Assembly: GCA_002418885.1 (NCBI GenBank)
Contig: DIEZ01000049.1
Location: forward strand, 1 to 33,278
Length of the DNA stretch: 33,278 nt
Reading direction: 5' to 3'
DNA from: Syntrophaceae bacterium UBA5761
GTDB lineage: Bacteria > Desulfobacterota > Syntrophia > Syntrophales > UBA4778
The translations under genes and the position numbers were made by a program. Each line of letters starts with the position of its first letter. The stretch's first letter is position 1. Below the pieces are notes generated by a model, which saw nothing but the letters and a program-made list of their open reading frames with translations, was not told the DNA's origin and searched no databases. This document shows positions 9,074-18,890 of the stretch, piece after piece.

Positions 9074-10120
9074 GTGAGCAGCGGCAAGGTTACCTATAAG
9101 GACGCGGGAGTGGATATAGATTCTGGAAACAGCTTCGTGAAGCTGATAAAGCCTCTGGTGAAATCAACCTTCAGGCCGGAGGTGATGGCCGATATCGGCG
9201 GCTTCGGCGGGCTGTTTTCCCTTAACGCATCAAAGTACCGGAATCCCGTGCTTGTTTCCGGCACCGATGGTGTTGGAACAAAGCTGAAGCTGGCTTTTCT
9301 CGCGGACCGGCACGATACCGTCGGTATAGACCTGGTAGCCATGTGCGTGAATGATATCATCGTCCAGGGGGCGGAACCCCTCTTTTTCCTCGATTATCTC
9401 GCCACTGGCAAGCTCGTTCCGGAAAAGGCGGCAGAGGTGGTCAAGGGCATTGCCCAGGGTTGCTCGCAGGCCGGATGCGCCTTGATAGGCGGTGAAACAG
9501 CCGAAATGCCCGGTTTTTACAGTGAAGGGGAATACGATCTCGCCGGGTTCGCTGTGGGCGTCGTGGAACGGGACTCCATAATCGACGGTTCGTCCATCAC
9601 GGTCGGAAACAAACTGATCGGCATTTCCTCCAGCGGATTGCACAGCAACGGTTATTCCCTTGCCAGAAAGGTCTTTTTTGAGATGATGGGTCTGGGGATT
9701 GATTCCATCCTTCCCGGTCTCGACAAAACAGTGGCCGACGAACTTCTTACTCCGACCCGGATTTACGTGAAGACCATTCTCAATCTCATGCGTGATTTTC
9801 ACATCAGCGGTATTGCCCATATCACCGGAGGCGGTCTTCTGGAGAACGTCCCCAGGATACTCCCCCATGGCTGCAAGGCCGTTATAAAGAGGAATTCCTG
9901 GATAATGCCCGATGTCTTCACCATCCTTCAACAGGGAGGCGCCATCGAAGATACGGAGATGTTCCGTACCTTCAATTGCGGCATCGGCATGGTTCTGGCC
10001 GTTTCGGAGCAAGAAGCGGAAGAGATCCTCATCCGCCTTTCGGGACTGAATGAAGAGGCCTCCGTTATCGGTGAAGTGGCTAAATGCGACGCGGGCGGTG
10101 AGTGCGTTGAGCTTGTCTGA
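9074..10120 (+). CDS. purM: Phosphoribosylformylglycinamidine cyclo-ligase (AIR synthase)
   Basis: ATP-dependent ring closure of FGAM to AIR, the fifth step of purine synthesis. From GTG 9074 the protein is 348 residues, matching the roughly 345 of known PurM. It begins [19 protein letters not shown], where TYKDAGVDI is the conserved opening. The PurM/AIRS nucleotide-binding features [26 protein letters not shown] and [11 protein letters not shown] are present. [14 protein letters not shown] is the C-terminal-domain signature. The promoter at 9011-9039 and GGAGG at 9061 set the transcript and start. The 3' end runs into purN, so the two are coupled. The substrate supplier, FGAM synthase (purQ/purL), is encoded about 4 kb away on the other strand. 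Confidence 0.95.
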   Translation: MSSGKVTYKDAGVDIDSGNSFVKLIKPLVKSTFRPEVMADIGGFGGLFSLNASKYRNPVLVSGTDGVGTKLKLAFLADRHDTVGIDLVAMCVNDIIVQGAEPLFFLDYLATGKLVPEKAAEVVKGIAQGCSQAGCALIGGETAEMPGFYSEGEYDLAGFAVGVVERDSIIDGSSITVGNKLIGISSSGLHSNGYSLARKVFFEMMGLGIDSILPGLDKTVADELLTPTRIYVKTILNLMRDFHISGIAHITGGGLLENVPRILPHGCKAVIKRNSWIMPDVFTILQQGGAIEDTEMFRTFNCGIGMVLAVSEQEAEEILIRLSGLNEEASVIGEVAKCDAGGECVELV

Positions 10121-10796
10121 TACTCACCATTCCAACACTCCCCATGGTTCTCTCCGGATAGGTGTCCTCGTCTCGGGAAACGGCTCCAACCTGCAATCAA
10201 TCATCGACCATTGCGAGCAGGGCAGGCTCAGCGCATCTCTGGCGTGCGTAATAAGCAACCGGGGGGACGCCTATGCCCTGGAGCGCGCCCACAAACACGG
10301 CATACACGCTATCCATGTGGACCATCGTTCCTATCCGGACCGGAGCTCCTTTGACGAGGCTGTTTTACGGATACTGCGCGAACATCGCGTTGAACTGGTC
10401 GTCCTGGCCGGATTCAACCGGATTCTTTCTCACGTGATGCTCGAAGCATTTCCCGACGCAATCCTGAACATACACCCCGCGCTGCTCCCCGCCTTCCCCG
10501 GGAACCATGCCCAGCGTCAGGCCCTGCTCCACGGCGCCAGGATTGCCGGATGCACAGTACATTTCGTTGATTCGGGAACCGATACCGGACCAATAATCGC
10601 CCAGGCGGCAGTCCCTGTCCTGAAGACCGACACCGAGGAAACCCTCTCCCGCCGTATCCTCGAACAGGAGCACAGGATATATCCAGCCGTCATAAAACTG
10701 TTCGCGCAGGGAAGGATTCAGGTTGAGGGAAGGCGCGTGCTGATTGACCAGGATAGCGATTCTGTCAGCGGTTTTCTCTCGAGCCTGCCGCTGTAA
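10098..10796 (+). CDS. purN: Phosphoribosylglycinamide formyltransferase
   Basis: Transfers a formyl group from 10-formyl-tetrahydrofolate to GAR, the third step of purine synthesis. The core is complete: [16 protein letters not shown] (phosphate loop), [19 protein letters not shown] carrying the catalytic Asn and His, and [14 protein letters not shown] with the catalytic Asp. The family domain begins near 10155. The start is uncertain: GTG 10098, TTG 10107 and TTG 10113 all overlap the end of purM, and ATG 10050 overlaps it by 71 bases. GTG 10098 gives 232 residues. The last 32 bases overlap the convergent cysteine-cluster gene. The folate-dependent PurN route needs 10-formyl-THF, fitting a C1-active anaerobe, though that link is inference. 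Confidence 0.93.
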   Translation: MSALSLSDTHHSNTPHGSLRIGVLVSGNGSNLQSIIDHCEQGRLSASLACVISNRGDAYALERAHKHGIHAIHVDHRSYPDRSSFDEAVLRILREHRVELVVLAGFNRILSHVMLEAFPDAILNIHPALLPAFPGNHAQRQALLHGARIAGCTVHFVDSGTDTGPIIAQAAVPVLKTDTEETLSRRILEQEHRIYPAVIKLFAQGRIQVEGRRVLIDQDSDSVSGFLSSLPL

Positions 10797-11481
10797 TCCT
10801 TTCGCCATTCTCGCTCCACCACGCTTTCCAGTCAAAGGCGCGATAGTCCACCAGAAGGGCGGTGGCAATGAATGTATCCAGTTCTCTAATCTTCCTGTCG
10901 AGCAATGCTTCAGTAAATACCTGAAATATCGTCAATTCATCCTGGAAGCACTCCTTGAAACCCCAGCGAAGCTCTTTCTTGACCAGTGGGTCTTCCATGG
11001 GAAAATTAAGGGTGCACCACTCATCGTGAAATATTTCTCCTGAAACATCCACAAGGGGAATGCCGTGCAGACGGCAGGTCATCGGCCGGTTTTCATACAC
11101 CAGACAAACGCCGTTGTTTCCCAGAAGCGGGCATGGGGTCTGGTCATCGTCCGGCATCAATGCGTCCCATTCCTCTTCCGGCCTGTAATTCAGGATATAT
11201 GGCGGTGCATAGTCCTTCCATATGAAGCTGAGTTCTTTGAGCTTCTTTTCCGCCTGAAGAAGGGCTGGTCTTCTTACTCCGGCGGGCAGAAGGTCAAAGC
11301 CTTCTTTCATATAGAATGCATCCAGAAGTGTTATATCGAAAAGGCCGCGGCAGCATGCCGAACACCCCTGCACACAGGCGATGTCTTTTCCCGACGAGGC
11401 CCTGCAGCGGGCAAACCAGTCATCGACCGATGAGAGAAGAATCCCATAGGATTGAAGGAGTTTTTCCAGAGATGGTTTCAA
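10765..11481 (-). CDS. YkgJ-family cysteine-cluster protein (possible metal binding)
   Basis: The protein has 238 residues with the CxxCC signature of the YkgJ/CxxCxxCC family. CVQGCSACC lies near residues 36-44, and CPLLGNNGVCLVYENRPMTC in the second half completes a likely zinc or iron site. The RP-x-TCR element is typical. The start is TTG at 11481, supported by GGAG seven bases upstream. No signal peptide or membrane helix is visible, so it is cytosolic. It is convergent with purN, overlapping its 3' end by 32 bases. It lies past the terminator of the pyrE operon and so is probably transcribed on its own. The family has no agreed function and the neighbourhood does not suggest one. Confidence 0.85.
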   Translation of the reverse strand: MKPSLEKLLQSYGILLSSVDDWFARCRASSGKDIACVQGCSACCRGLFDITLLDAFYMKEGFDLLPAGVRRPALLQAEKKLKELSFIWKDYAPPYILNYRPEEEWDALMPDDDQTPCPLLGNNGVCLVYENRPMTCRLHGIPLVDVSGEIFHDEWCTLNFPMEDPLVKKELRWGFKECFQDELTIFQVFTEALLDRKIRELDTFIATALLVDYRAFDWKAWWSENGERITAAGSRENR

Positions 11482-11523
11482 GGCAGGTCTCCAATGGAAA
11501 ACGGGGGGTGATATGCCATTCTT

Positions 11524-11565
11524 AAAAGGCCGGAGGCGGCGATGACAAAACCGCCGCCTCCGGCC
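11524..11565 (-). terminator. Rho-independent terminator of the kinase-regulator-pur-pyrE unit
   Basis: GGCCGGAGGCGGCG (11528-11541) pairs with CGCCGCCTCCGGCC further right, across a loop of about ten bases. On the minus strand the stem is followed by TTTT (11524-11527). It lies 22 bases after the pyrE stop. This very GC-rich stem is the strongest terminator in the window. Confidence 0.85.
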
Positions 11566-11587
11566 AGAATGATGGAAGCCATGATTT

Positions 11588-12136
11588 TCAGGAAAGGATA
11601 TCGGATTTGGTAAAAACCGACTTGAGCCAGTAACCGGCCTTTTCGATATTCTCCCTGCCCCCCTCTTCCCTATCCACCAGTGTCACAACCCCCAGAACCG
11701 TCAACCCCTCTTCTTCCGCTCGCCGTATGGCCTTGAGGGAAGAACCTCCGCTGGTAACCACGTCCTCGACAATTACGACCCGTGCGCCTTCCCCAAGATT
11801 TTTTCTCCCTTCCAGCCAGGCCCCTGTTCCATGGCCCTTGGGCTCCTTGCGGATTATGAAGGCCGGAACAGGACGTCCCTCAAGGAAGCTTACCAAGGAC
11901 ACCGCCGTAGCGATTGGGTCCGCCCCCAGAGTCATTCCGCCCACACCGTCGATATCTTCCATGCCATTCAGGGCCTCCAGAAAGAGGCGCCCCGTAAGAT
12001 ATGCCCCCTCGGGGTGAAGGGTGGTCTGTTTTCCGTCGAAGTAAAAATCGCTCTCCACTCCGGAAGACAATGTTACCTTCCTTTTTTCGTAGGATTTTTC
12101 CAGGATGATCTTTTTCAGTTTTTGCCGGTCTGTCAT
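11588..12136 (-). CDS. pyrE: Orotate phosphoribosyltransferase
   Basis: Joins orotate to PRPP to form OMP in pyrimidine synthesis. The protein has 182 residues, normal for the compact PyrE type. The PRPP-binding signature VVIVEDVVTSGGSSLKAI is encoded near 11727-11780. The flexible catalytic loop region RKEPKGHGTGAWLEG and the GADPIA segment are also clear. It follows purF after eight bases and is the last gene before a strong terminator. A pyrimidine gene is thus tied to the purine operon. Two PRPP-consuming enzymes, PurF and PyrE, are adjacent and should be produced together. The identification is secure. Confidence 0.95.
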   Translation of the reverse strand: MTDRQKLKKIILEKSYEKRKVTLSSGVESDFYFDGKQTTLHPEGAYLTGRLFLEALNGMEDIDGVGGMTLGADPIATAVSLVSFLEGRPVPAFIIRKEPKGHGTGAWLEGRKNLGEGARVVIVEDVVTSGGSSLKAIRRAEEEGLTVLGVVTLVDREEGGRENIEKAGYWLKSVFTKSDILS

Positions 12137-12144
12137 ATGTTATG

Positions 12145-13554
12145 TTACTCCTTGCTGAAGAGCGCCAGTTGCGCTTCCGGGGACATAATGGGAAATTCAA
12201 CGGGGTATCCGCCGGAAAAGCATGCGCGACAGTAATCGATATTTTCCACGCCAACCGCCGAGAGCATCCCCTGCTCCGAAAGGTATCCCAGGGAGTCGGC
12301 TGTGATGTATTTGCGAATCTCTTCGATGGTATGAGATGAAGAAATTAGTTCCTTGCGGGTGGGAGTGTCAATACCGTAATAGCACGGATAGCTGGTGGGA
12401 GGACTGGATATGAGGGTGTGCACCTCTTTTGCTCCGGCGCTCCGGATCATCTTGACGATCTTGCGGGAGGTTGTGCCGCGCACAATGGAATCGTCTATGA
12501 CCACCACCCTCTTTCCCTGGATGATATCACGCACCGGATTCAGTTTTATCTTTACGCCGAAATGACGGATGGCCTGCTGTGGTTCGATGAAGGTACGCCC
12601 CACATAGTGATTGCGCATAAGGCCGAATTCGAAGGTAATGCCCGATTCCTGGGCGTAACCAAGCGCGGCCGGCACCCCAGAGTCTGGAACGGGGATGACG
12701 ATGTCGGCCTCAATCCTGTGTTCTCTGGCCAGCTGGCGTCCCAGCTCCTTGCGTATCATATAGACGTTCTTTCCGAAAATTCTTGAGTCTGGGCGGGCGA
12801 AATAGATGAATTCGAAGATGCAGGGGGTCGGTTTCACCTTTTTGAAAGGAAAGTGAGAGGTTACGCCGTCTTTGTCGATTAAGACAACCTCTCCCGGTTC
12901 GATCTCCCTGACAAATTGGGCCTCGATGAGGTCCAGCGCGCAAGACTCCGAGGCGACCACATAGGCGTCGCCACGCTTTCCCAGACACAAAGGGCGGAAA
13001 CCGTTTGGGTCCCTCACCGCGACCATGCGGTTCTCCGTCAGGAACAGAAGGCAGTAGGCGCCTTCAACCCGGCCCAGGGCCTCGGTAATGCGATCCAGCA
13101 GGGAACTGGCCTTTGAAGTAGCCAGCAGGTGAATGATGATCTCCGTGTCCATGGTCGTCTGAAAGATGGAACCCCACGCCTCCAGTTCATCCTTGATCAG
13201 TTGCGCATTGACGATGTTGCCGTTATGGGCCACCGCGATGGAGCCGCGGGAATAGTCCACCATGATGGGTTGAACATTTTTCCGGACTGAAGAGCCGGTG
13301 GTCGAGTATCTGACATGTCCGATGGCGGCGTTTCCGGGAAGCGCCCGGAAGATATCCTGGTTGCCGAATACATCCGCCACCAGCCCCATGTTCTTGTGGG
13401 CGTGGAGATGCATCCCGTCAGAGGACACGATTCCGCAGCTCTCCTGCCCTCTGTGCTGCAAGGCATAAAGCCCGAGATAGGTCAGGTTCGCCGCCTCCGG
13501 ATGATTGTAAATCCCGAAAATTCCGCACTCTTCTTCTGGTCTGACGAGTTTCAT
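12145..13554 (-). CDS. purF: Amidophosphoribosyltransferase, Fe-S (B. subtilis-like) type
   Basis: Committed step of purine synthesis: glutamine plus PRPP gives phosphoribosylamine. The protein has 469 residues. The N-terminal glutaminase begins after an 11-residue propeptide, with the catalytic cysteine in [11 protein letters not shown]. The phosphoribosyltransferase domain carries [17 protein letters not shown]. Cysteines in [20 protein letters not shown] and DYCRACFSG match the four ligands of the oxygen-sensitive 4Fe-4S cluster of B. subtilis PurF. The propeptide and cluster mark the Fe-S class rather than the E. coli class. It lies between purQ and pyrE in the same operon, 49 bases after purQ. 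GGAGAAC stands upstream of the ATG. Confidence 0.96.
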   Translation of the reverse strand: MKLVRPEEECGIFGIYNHPEAANLTYLGLYALQHRGQESCGIVSSDGMHLHAHKNMGLVADVFGNQDIFRALPGNAAIGHVRYSTTGSSVRKNVQPIMVDYSRGSIAVAHNGNIVNAQLIKDELEAWGSIFQTTMDTEIIIHLLATSKASSLLDRITEALGRVEGAYCLLFLTENRMVAVRDPNGFRPLCLGKRGDAYVVASESCALDLIEAQFVREIEPGEVVLIDKDGVTSHFPFKKVKPTPCIFEFIYFARPDSRIFGKNVYMIRKELGRQLAREHRIEADIVIPVPDSGVPAALGYAQESGITFEFGLMRNHYVGRTFIEPQQAIRHFGVKIKLNPVRDIIQGKRVVVIDDSIVRGTTSRKIVKMIRSAGAKEVHTLISSPPTSYPCYYGIDTPTRKELISSSHTIEEIRKYITADSLGYLSEQGMLSAVGVENIDYCRACFSGGYPVEFPIMSPEAQLALFSKE

Positions 13555-13603
13555 CGAATTACCGTTCTCCTTGTATTTCCGAAGCGGAAGAGATGGCCTT
13601 CCG

Positions 13604-14428
13604 CTAAAGATTGCTCCTTACGAAATCCGCTGCGTTCTTGAAGAGAATAAGTCCGTCCCCCTCTTCCGGCAGTTTTTCGCGGGTCCAGCGAGGATGGTTC
13701 GTGCGATTGAGGAAGGCCTCAGGGTGGGGCATGAGGCCCATTAGCCGGCCGGTCTCATTGCAGAGGGCGGCAATGGCATTCAGGGAACCGTTGGGATTGA
13801 GAGGAAACTCCATGGTCGGCGCTTCATATGCGCTATCGGAATACTTGAGTACCGACAGGTTAAGGCTTTCGATCCTCTCCAGGATGTGATCGGAATCGAC
13901 CTGGAATTTTCCTTCGCCATGGCGCACGGGCAGGTATATCCCCTTCTCTATCCCCTTCGTAAATATGGAAGGCGATGCCGGGTTGTGTTTAAGGTATACC
14001 CATCTGTCCTGAAACCGGCCGCAATCGTTAAAGGTGAGGGTCGCCGTCTGGGTCAGGTACTCTCCTCCCAGCGCGGGAAGGAGACCTATCTTCACCATCA
14101 GCTGAAACCCGTTGCAGACCCCAAGTATCAGTTTCCCGTCGTTGATGAAGCGCAGAAACTGATCAACCAGATGCTCGTTGTCCCTTGACACACGGGCGTA
14201 TTTCAGACGGTTTGCCTGGGCCTTGGCGCTGCCCAGATCATCACCGTCAAGAAATCCGCCGGTGAGATTCAGGAAGTGATAATCATCGAGAAGAACCTCT
14301 CCATAGAGAAGCTCGGAGATATGGGCTACCCTGACCACATCGAAGCCCGCCAGACGGCAGGCGTGCGCTGCCTCCATCTCGCAATTGGTGCCGTTTCCAG
14401 TCAATACGATTGCCTTTGCCTGCTTCAT
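13604..14428 (-). CDS. purQ: FGAM synthase, glutaminase subunit
   Basis: Class I glutaminase that supplies ammonia to PurL for making FGAM. The nucleophile cysteine is in [10 protein letters not shown]. The His/Glu of the triad are in [15 protein letters not shown]. The N-terminus shows [21 protein letters not shown] and [13 protein letters not shown]. At 274 residues it is longer than the compact 220-230 residue PurQ found with separate PurS and PurL. This fits its partner here, which carries PurS-like modules fused to PurL. The ATG is one base after the purL stop, with GGGAG upstream. It is coupled to purL and followed by purF. Confidence 0.94.
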   Translation of the reverse strand: MKQAKAIVLTGNGTNCEMEAAHACRLAGFDVVRVAHISELLYGEVLLDDYHFLNLTGGFLDGDDLGSAKAQANRLKYARVSRDNEHLVDQFLRFINDGKLILGVCNGFQLMVKIGLLPALGGEYLTQTATLTFNDCGRFQDRWVYLKHNPASPSIFTKGIEKGIYLPVRHGEGKFQVDSDHILERIESLNLSVLKYSDSAYEAPTMEFPLNPNGSLNAIAALCNETGRLMGLMPHPEAFLNRTNHPRWTREKLPEEGDGLILFKNAADFVRSNL

Positions 14429-14429
14429 G

Positions 14430-17426
14430 TCACAACTCCCTCAGTGGGCTCTGCCAAGCCTCTTTCAGTTCAGACAGCGTTCCCCGCACAACCGTATTTC
14501 CATCAATGCCGGTTACCGTGAGCATTCCGTCCTCAGTTACCGTGCCGATGCGGGAAAAGCATGTTCCTTCCATGGCCTTTTCAAACATCTCCCTGTTTTC
14601 CGGTCTTACCGTAACCAGATGGCGCGAGGCCGACTCGGAAAACAGCAGGGTTTCATCTGCGCGATCACAGGAAACTCCGGCGAACATCACCCTGCCAAGG
14701 TCAACGGCCATACCCAGGCCGCCCGCAAAGGCGCTCTCCGCCAGGGCAACGGCGAGACCTCCGTCCGACAGATCGTGACAGGAAGCAACCAGACCCCGGC
14801 AGACAGCCTCGTGATAGGCGCGATAGCGGACAAGGGCGCTGGCGGCATCCACGCGGGGGACGCGGTTGCCTACGTATCCTTTTGCGGCGTAATACTCCGA
14901 ACCTCCCAGTTCAAAGGCAGTCTTTCCCAGAAGGTAGATCAGATCACCCGGACGCTTCACGTCCATGGTCACGGCCATCCTTACGTCCTCTATCTTGCCG
15001 ATGACCGAAAACAGGACTGTGGGTGGTATGGAGATCTTGGTGACGCCATCAAAGTAGTCGTTCTTCATGGAATCCTTGCCTGAAATGAGGGGAATTCCGA
15101 AGGCCACGCAATAATCAAATAGGGCCTTATTGGCCCGGACCAGTTGGGCGGTCTTGTACTCTCCATCGGGCGTCTTTTCCGACTGCACGGGGTCGCACCA
15201 GCAGAAATTGTCGAGGCCGGCGATATTTCCGAGAGAACCGCCGACGGCGATCGTGTTCCTCACGGCCTCGTCGATCGCGCAGGCCGCCATGTGGTATGTG
15301 TCGATGTCGCTGTAACGGGGACAGATGCCGTTGGCGACGACGACCCCCTCGAAGGAGTCCAGGAGCGGCCGGATCACGGCGGCGTCGCTCGGCCCGTCGC
15401 TAACGGCGCCCGTGAGGGGCTTTATGACGCTCCCTCCCTGGACCTCGTGGTCGTACTGCCGCACCACCGACTCCTTGCTGCAGATGTTGAGGCGGGAGAG
15501 CATCGTCTTCAAGGCCCCTCCCAGGTCCGACGGCTCGGGAAAGGCGGCCTCTTCATGCCGCGGGGCGACCCAGCGGGCTCTCAGCTCTAATTGGGGAACC
15601 CCGTCGTGAAGGAACGCCATGTCCAGGTAGGCTACCGTCTTTTCTTCGTAAAGGACATGGAACCTCCCCGAATCGGTGAACCTACCGAGGACGGTCGCCT
15701 CGACCCCCATCTTCCGCGCCAGGGAGAGGAAGGCGTCGACCTTTTCCGGTTCCACGGCGAGGGTCATCCTCTCCTGGGCCTCGGAAAGGAGTATCTCCCA
15801 GGGCTGGAGCCCCGCGTACTTGAGGGGTGCCTTCGCCAGGTCGAGTTCACACCCGCCGGAGAGCCTGGCCATCTCCCCCACGGAAGAGGAAAGCCCGCCC
15901 GCGCCGTTGTCCGTGATCGCCCGGTAGAGGTCCCGGTCCCTGGCAAGGAGAAGAAAGTCCGTCATCTTCTTCTGTGTTATGGGGTCTCCGATCTGGACGG
16001 CCGTCACCGGTGACCCCTCGTGCAGCTCCTCCGACGAAAAGGTGGCGCCGTGGATCCCGTCTTTCCCGATCCTCCCTCCCGTCATCACGATCAGGTCTCC
16101 CGGCCGCACTTCCTTCGTGTGCGTGGGCCTCCCGTGGAGGCGGGCCGGCATGATCCCGCCCGTCCCGCAGTATACGAGGGGCTTCCCGAGAAACCTTTCG
16201 TCGAAGACGATACAGCCGTTTATCGTGGGGATGCCGCTCTTGTTGCCGCCGTGCTCCACGCCCTCCCTTACGCCTTCGTAGATGCGCCGCGGATGGAGGA
16301 TCCTCTTCGGAAGCGGCTTGTCGTAGAAAGGCGGGGCGAAGCAGAAGACGTCGGTGTTGAAGATCAGCTTGGCCCCCTTGCCGGTCCCGAAGGGGTCCCG
16401 GTTGACCCCGACGATCCCCGTGAGGGCGCCCCCGTAAGGGTCGAGGGCAGAGGGAGAGTTGTGGGTCTCCACCTTAAAGACGAGGCTGTAGTCGTCGTTG
16501 AACTTGATGACCCCCGCGTTGTCGACGAACACGGAGAGGCACCAGTCGTCTTTACCCATCCTCTCCCGGATCTCCTGTGTCGACTTCTTGATGTATGTGT
16601 GGAAAAGGGAGTCGATGACAAAAGCCTTTCCTCCAGCTTCTTCCAGGTAGGTGATCCGGCTGTTGAATATCTTGTGCTTGCAGTGCTCCGACCAGGTCTG
16701 GGCCAGGGCTTCCAATTCGACGTCGGTCGCGTATTCCCCGAGGCCGAACCGTCGCCGCTCTTCGACAACCGTGTCGTCCCGAAAATAACGCCGGATGGCC
16801 TTCATCTCTTCGAGGTTCAGGGCCAAAAGCCTTTCGCTGCTTATGCCGAGGAGCTCGTCGTCGCTCACATGGAGGTCGATTTCAGCGACAAGGATATCGT
16901 TCTCGCCGACGACCTTCGGGACGTAGGCAGGCATTCCTTTCTCTCGGTCCCAGTCCCTCCCGCTCACGACCTCATAACGTTCGATGAGGTCGTTGGCCAG
17001 GAGCCCCGAGGCGATCCTTTCCGCCCCCTCCCTACCGACCCGACCGCTAACGGCGTACTGGCGGGAGGTGTAGACGGCTATGGCCCGTTCCCCAAGGCTC
17101 TCTCCCAGGAAAAGCTCTATCGCCTCCCGGGCCGTCTTACCCACGTTGTCGGTCACGCCCGACCGGAAGCCGACCTCGATGAGCCAGTCGAAGTCCTCCG
17201 CGAGCCCTTTATTGACGGCGTAGCGCTGGATGACGGGGTCCGAAAGCGGGCCGCGGGCTATCGCCTTCAGTTCGCCCTTCCCGAGGTCGCCCTCGACCGT
17301 GAAGACGTCCACCGTGGAGACCTTCTCTACGTCCAAGTGGATGTGCTCGACGATCCGCCTGCGGACCTTCTCGCCCAGGGCGTCCCTGACCCCTCTCTTG
17401 AACCCGACCTCAATCCTGTTGACCAT
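14430..17426 (-). CDS. purL: FGAM synthase PurSL: tandem PurS-like modules fused to PurL
   Basis: ATP-dependent synthetase making FGAM with ammonia from PurQ. The protein has 998 residues against about 740 for stand-alone small PurL. The extra N-terminus holds two PurS-like repeats: NRIEVGFKRGVRDALGEKVR (about 3-22) and LIEVGFRSGVTDNVGKTARE (about 81-100). PurL proper follows, with ETHNSPSALDPYGGALTGI, GDLIVMTGGRIGKDGIHGA and ISGKDSMKNDY. The ATG overlaps the end of the regulator gene by 17 bases, and purQ begins one base after the stop. Base composition changes inside the gene: lines above about 15,120 run near 60-78% GC and lines below near 45-58%, yet the frame and family motifs continue unbroken. 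The fusion form is known from deltaproteobacterial relatives. Confidence 0.93.
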   Translation of the reverse strand: MVNRIEVGFKRGVRDALGEKVRRRIVEHIHLDVEKVSTVDVFTVEGDLGKGELKAIARGPLSDPVIQRYAVNKGLAEDFDWLIEVGFRSGVTDNVGKTAREAIELFLGESLGERAIAVYTSRQYAVSGRVGREGAERIASGLLANDLIERYEVVSGRDWDREKGMPAYVPKVVGENDILVAEIDLHVSDDELLGISSERLLALNLEEMKAIRRYFRDDTVVEERRRFGLGEYATDVELEALAQTWSEHCKHKIFNSRITYLEEAGGKAFVIDSLFHTYIKKSTQEIRERMGKDDWCLSVFVDNAGVIKFNDDYSLVFKVETHNSPSALDPYGGALTGIVGVNRDPFGTGKGAKLIFNTDVFCFAPPFYDKPLPKRILHPRRIYEGVREGVEHGGNKSGIPTINGCIVFDERFLGKPLVYCGTGGIMPARLHGRPTHTKEVRPGDLIVMTGGRIGKDGIHGATFSSEELHEGSPVTAVQIGDPITQKKMTDFLLLARDRDLYRAITDNGAGGLSSSVGEMARLSGGCELDLAKAPLKYAGLQPWEILLSEAQERMTLAVEPEKVDAFLSLARKMGVEATVLGRFTDSGRFHVLYEEKTVAYLDMAFLHDGVPQLELRARWVAPRHEEAAFPEPSDLGGALKTMLSRLNICSKESVVRQYDHEVQGGSVIKPLTGAVSDGPSDAAVIRPLLDSFEGVVVANGICPRYSDIDTYHMAACAIDEAVRNTIAVGGSLGNIAGLDNFCWCDPVQSEKTPDGEYKTAQLVRANKALFDYCVAFGIPLISGKDSMKNDYFDGVTKISIPPTVLFSVIGKIEDVRMAVTMDVKRPGDLIYLLGKTAFELGGSEYYAAKGYVGNRVPRVDAASALVRYRAYHEAVCRGLVASCHDLSDGGLAVALAESAFAGGLGMAVDLGRVMFAGVSCDRADETLLFSESASRHLVTVRPENREMFEKAMEGTCFSRIGTVTEDGMLTVTGIDGNTVVRGTLSELKEAWQSPLREL

Positions 17427-18792
17427 GGTTTTCCTGCCGCTTGCGAAGGTTATACTTGATCATCTTCAGTTGAAGGCCCTTGCGGCTGAAGCCGAGCTGC
17501 TGCGCCGCCCGCGTCACGTTGCCGCCGCATTCCTCCAGCACCCGGACGATCAGCTGCTTCTCCACCTCTTCCGTCCGGCTCTTGATGAATTCCTTGAAGG
17601 GCTTCTCCGTCTTCTCCGGGGGGACGGTCTGCCGAAGCCGCACCTCCTCCGGGATGTCCTCCGGCGTTACAGTGTCGCCCTTTGCCATCAGGACGACCCG
17701 CTCCATCACGTGCTCGAGCTCCCGTACATTCCCCGGCCAGTCGTACCCCACGAGGAGTTCCTTCACACCGCTATCGACGTGGCGGACCGACCGCCCGTGC
17801 TTGCCGTTGAACTTCTCGAGAAAATACTCGGCGAGCGGTACGATGTCCTCCCGCCTCTCCCGCAGGGGGGGCAGATGGATGGGAAAGACGTTCAACCGGT
17901 AGAACAGGTCCTCCCGGAACCTTCCTTCCTTCACGTCCTGAAGGAGGTTCCGGTTGGTAGCCGCCACCAGCCGGACGTCGACCTTGATCGTCTTCAGCCC
18001 CCCCACCCGCTCGAACTCCTGGTCTTCGAGGACCCGCAACAGCTTGACCTGCATGTCCCGCGGTATGTCCCCCGCCTCGTCGAGGAAGAGAGTGCCCTTG
18101 TGGGCAAGCTCGAACCGCCCCGGCTTGGTCGTCCCGGCGCCCGTGAAGGCTCCCTTCTCGTAACCGAAGAGCTCGCTTTCGATCAGCGTCTCGGCGATGG
18201 CCGCACAGTTGATCTTGATGAAGGGGTTTTCTTTCCTCGGGCTGTTCCTGTGGATAGCCTGGGCGATGAGGTCTTTCCCCGTGCCCGTCTCCCCCGTCAG
18301 GAGGACTGTCGTCGTCGTCGGGGCCACCCGCTTGACGGCCTCGTAGACCTCCAGCATGGGCTTGCTCGACCCGATGATCCCGTACCGGTCGATCTCGCCG
18401 GGGCCGACGACCAGTTCTTCCTCGTTCAGGGCGCTGGTCTTCAGGGCCTTCCGGATCACCCTTTTCAGCTCATTCTGGTCGAAGGGCTTGGTGATGTAGT
18501 CGAAGGCGCCCTTCTTCATCGCGTCCACGGCCGTCGCCACCGTTCCGTGGGCCGTGATCATGATGACGGGCGTCGACGGATAGTCTTCGACGACCTCTTC
18601 CAGGAGACCCATCCCGTCGAGTTTGGGCATCCGCAGGTCCGTCACGACCACGTCCACGTCCCCCGCCTTCAATACCCGGAGGGCCTCCAGGCCGTTCTCG
18701 GCCTCCACGACCTCGTAACCCTCCTTCTTCAGCAGGGCCGAGAGGACCAGCCTCATGTTCGCTTCGTCGTCGACGACCAGGATCTTTTCCAT
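17410..18792 (-). CDS. Sigma54-dependent response regulator, NtrC family
   Basis: Three-domain activator of RpoN promoters with 460 residues from ATG 18792, which gives MEKILVVDDEANMRLVLS. An upstream GTG at 18807 adds five unlikely residues. The receiver domain has the phospho-acceptor Asp in VVVTDLRMPKLDG and the conserved TAHGT and TKPF elements. The AAA+ domain has Walker A GETGTGKDLIAQAIH, the sigma54-contact loop GAFTGA, and Walker B GTLFLDEAG. The C-terminal Fis-type helix-turn-helix is NVTRAAQQLGFSRKGLQLKM. The sensor kinase is encoded 130 bases upstream. The 3' end overlaps purL by 17 bases. Its targets cannot be named from the sequence, but a sigma54-like site lies just upstream of the gene itself. 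Confidence 0.95.
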   Translation of the reverse strand: MEKILVVDDEANMRLVLSALLKKEGYEVVEAENGLEALRVLKAGDVDVVVTDLRMPKLDGMGLLEEVVEDYPSTPVIMITAHGTVATAVDAMKKGAFDYITKPFDQNELKRVIRKALKTSALNEEELVVGPGEIDRYGIIGSSKPMLEVYEAVKRVAPTTTTVLLTGETGTGKDLIAQAIHRNSPRKENPFIKINCAAIAETLIESELFGYEKGAFTGAGTTKPGRFELAHKGTLFLDEAGDIPRDMQVKLLRVLEDQEFERVGGLKTIKVDVRLVAATNRNLLQDVKEGRFREDLFYRLNVFPIHLPPLRERREDIVPLAEYFLEKFNGKHGRSVRHVDSGVKELLVGYDWPGNVRELEHVMERVVLMAKGDTVTPEDIPEEVRLRQTVPPEKTEKPFKEFIKSRTEEVEKQLIVRVLEECGGNVTRAAQQLGFSRKGLQLKMIKYNLRKRQENHGQQD

Positions 18793-18890
18793 CGGCGGAA
18801 AGCACACTCCCTGAAAGGTAGATTCGAGTCGATGAAACTACACGAATTCCCCTTTCGATGCAACCATGACGAACCGAGCGGGATGATTGT

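Noticed and set aside
16020..17459. Plus-strand open frame of 479 codons opposite purL
   Set aside because: Antisense shadow in GC-rich sequence. PurL motifs are intact on the minus strand.
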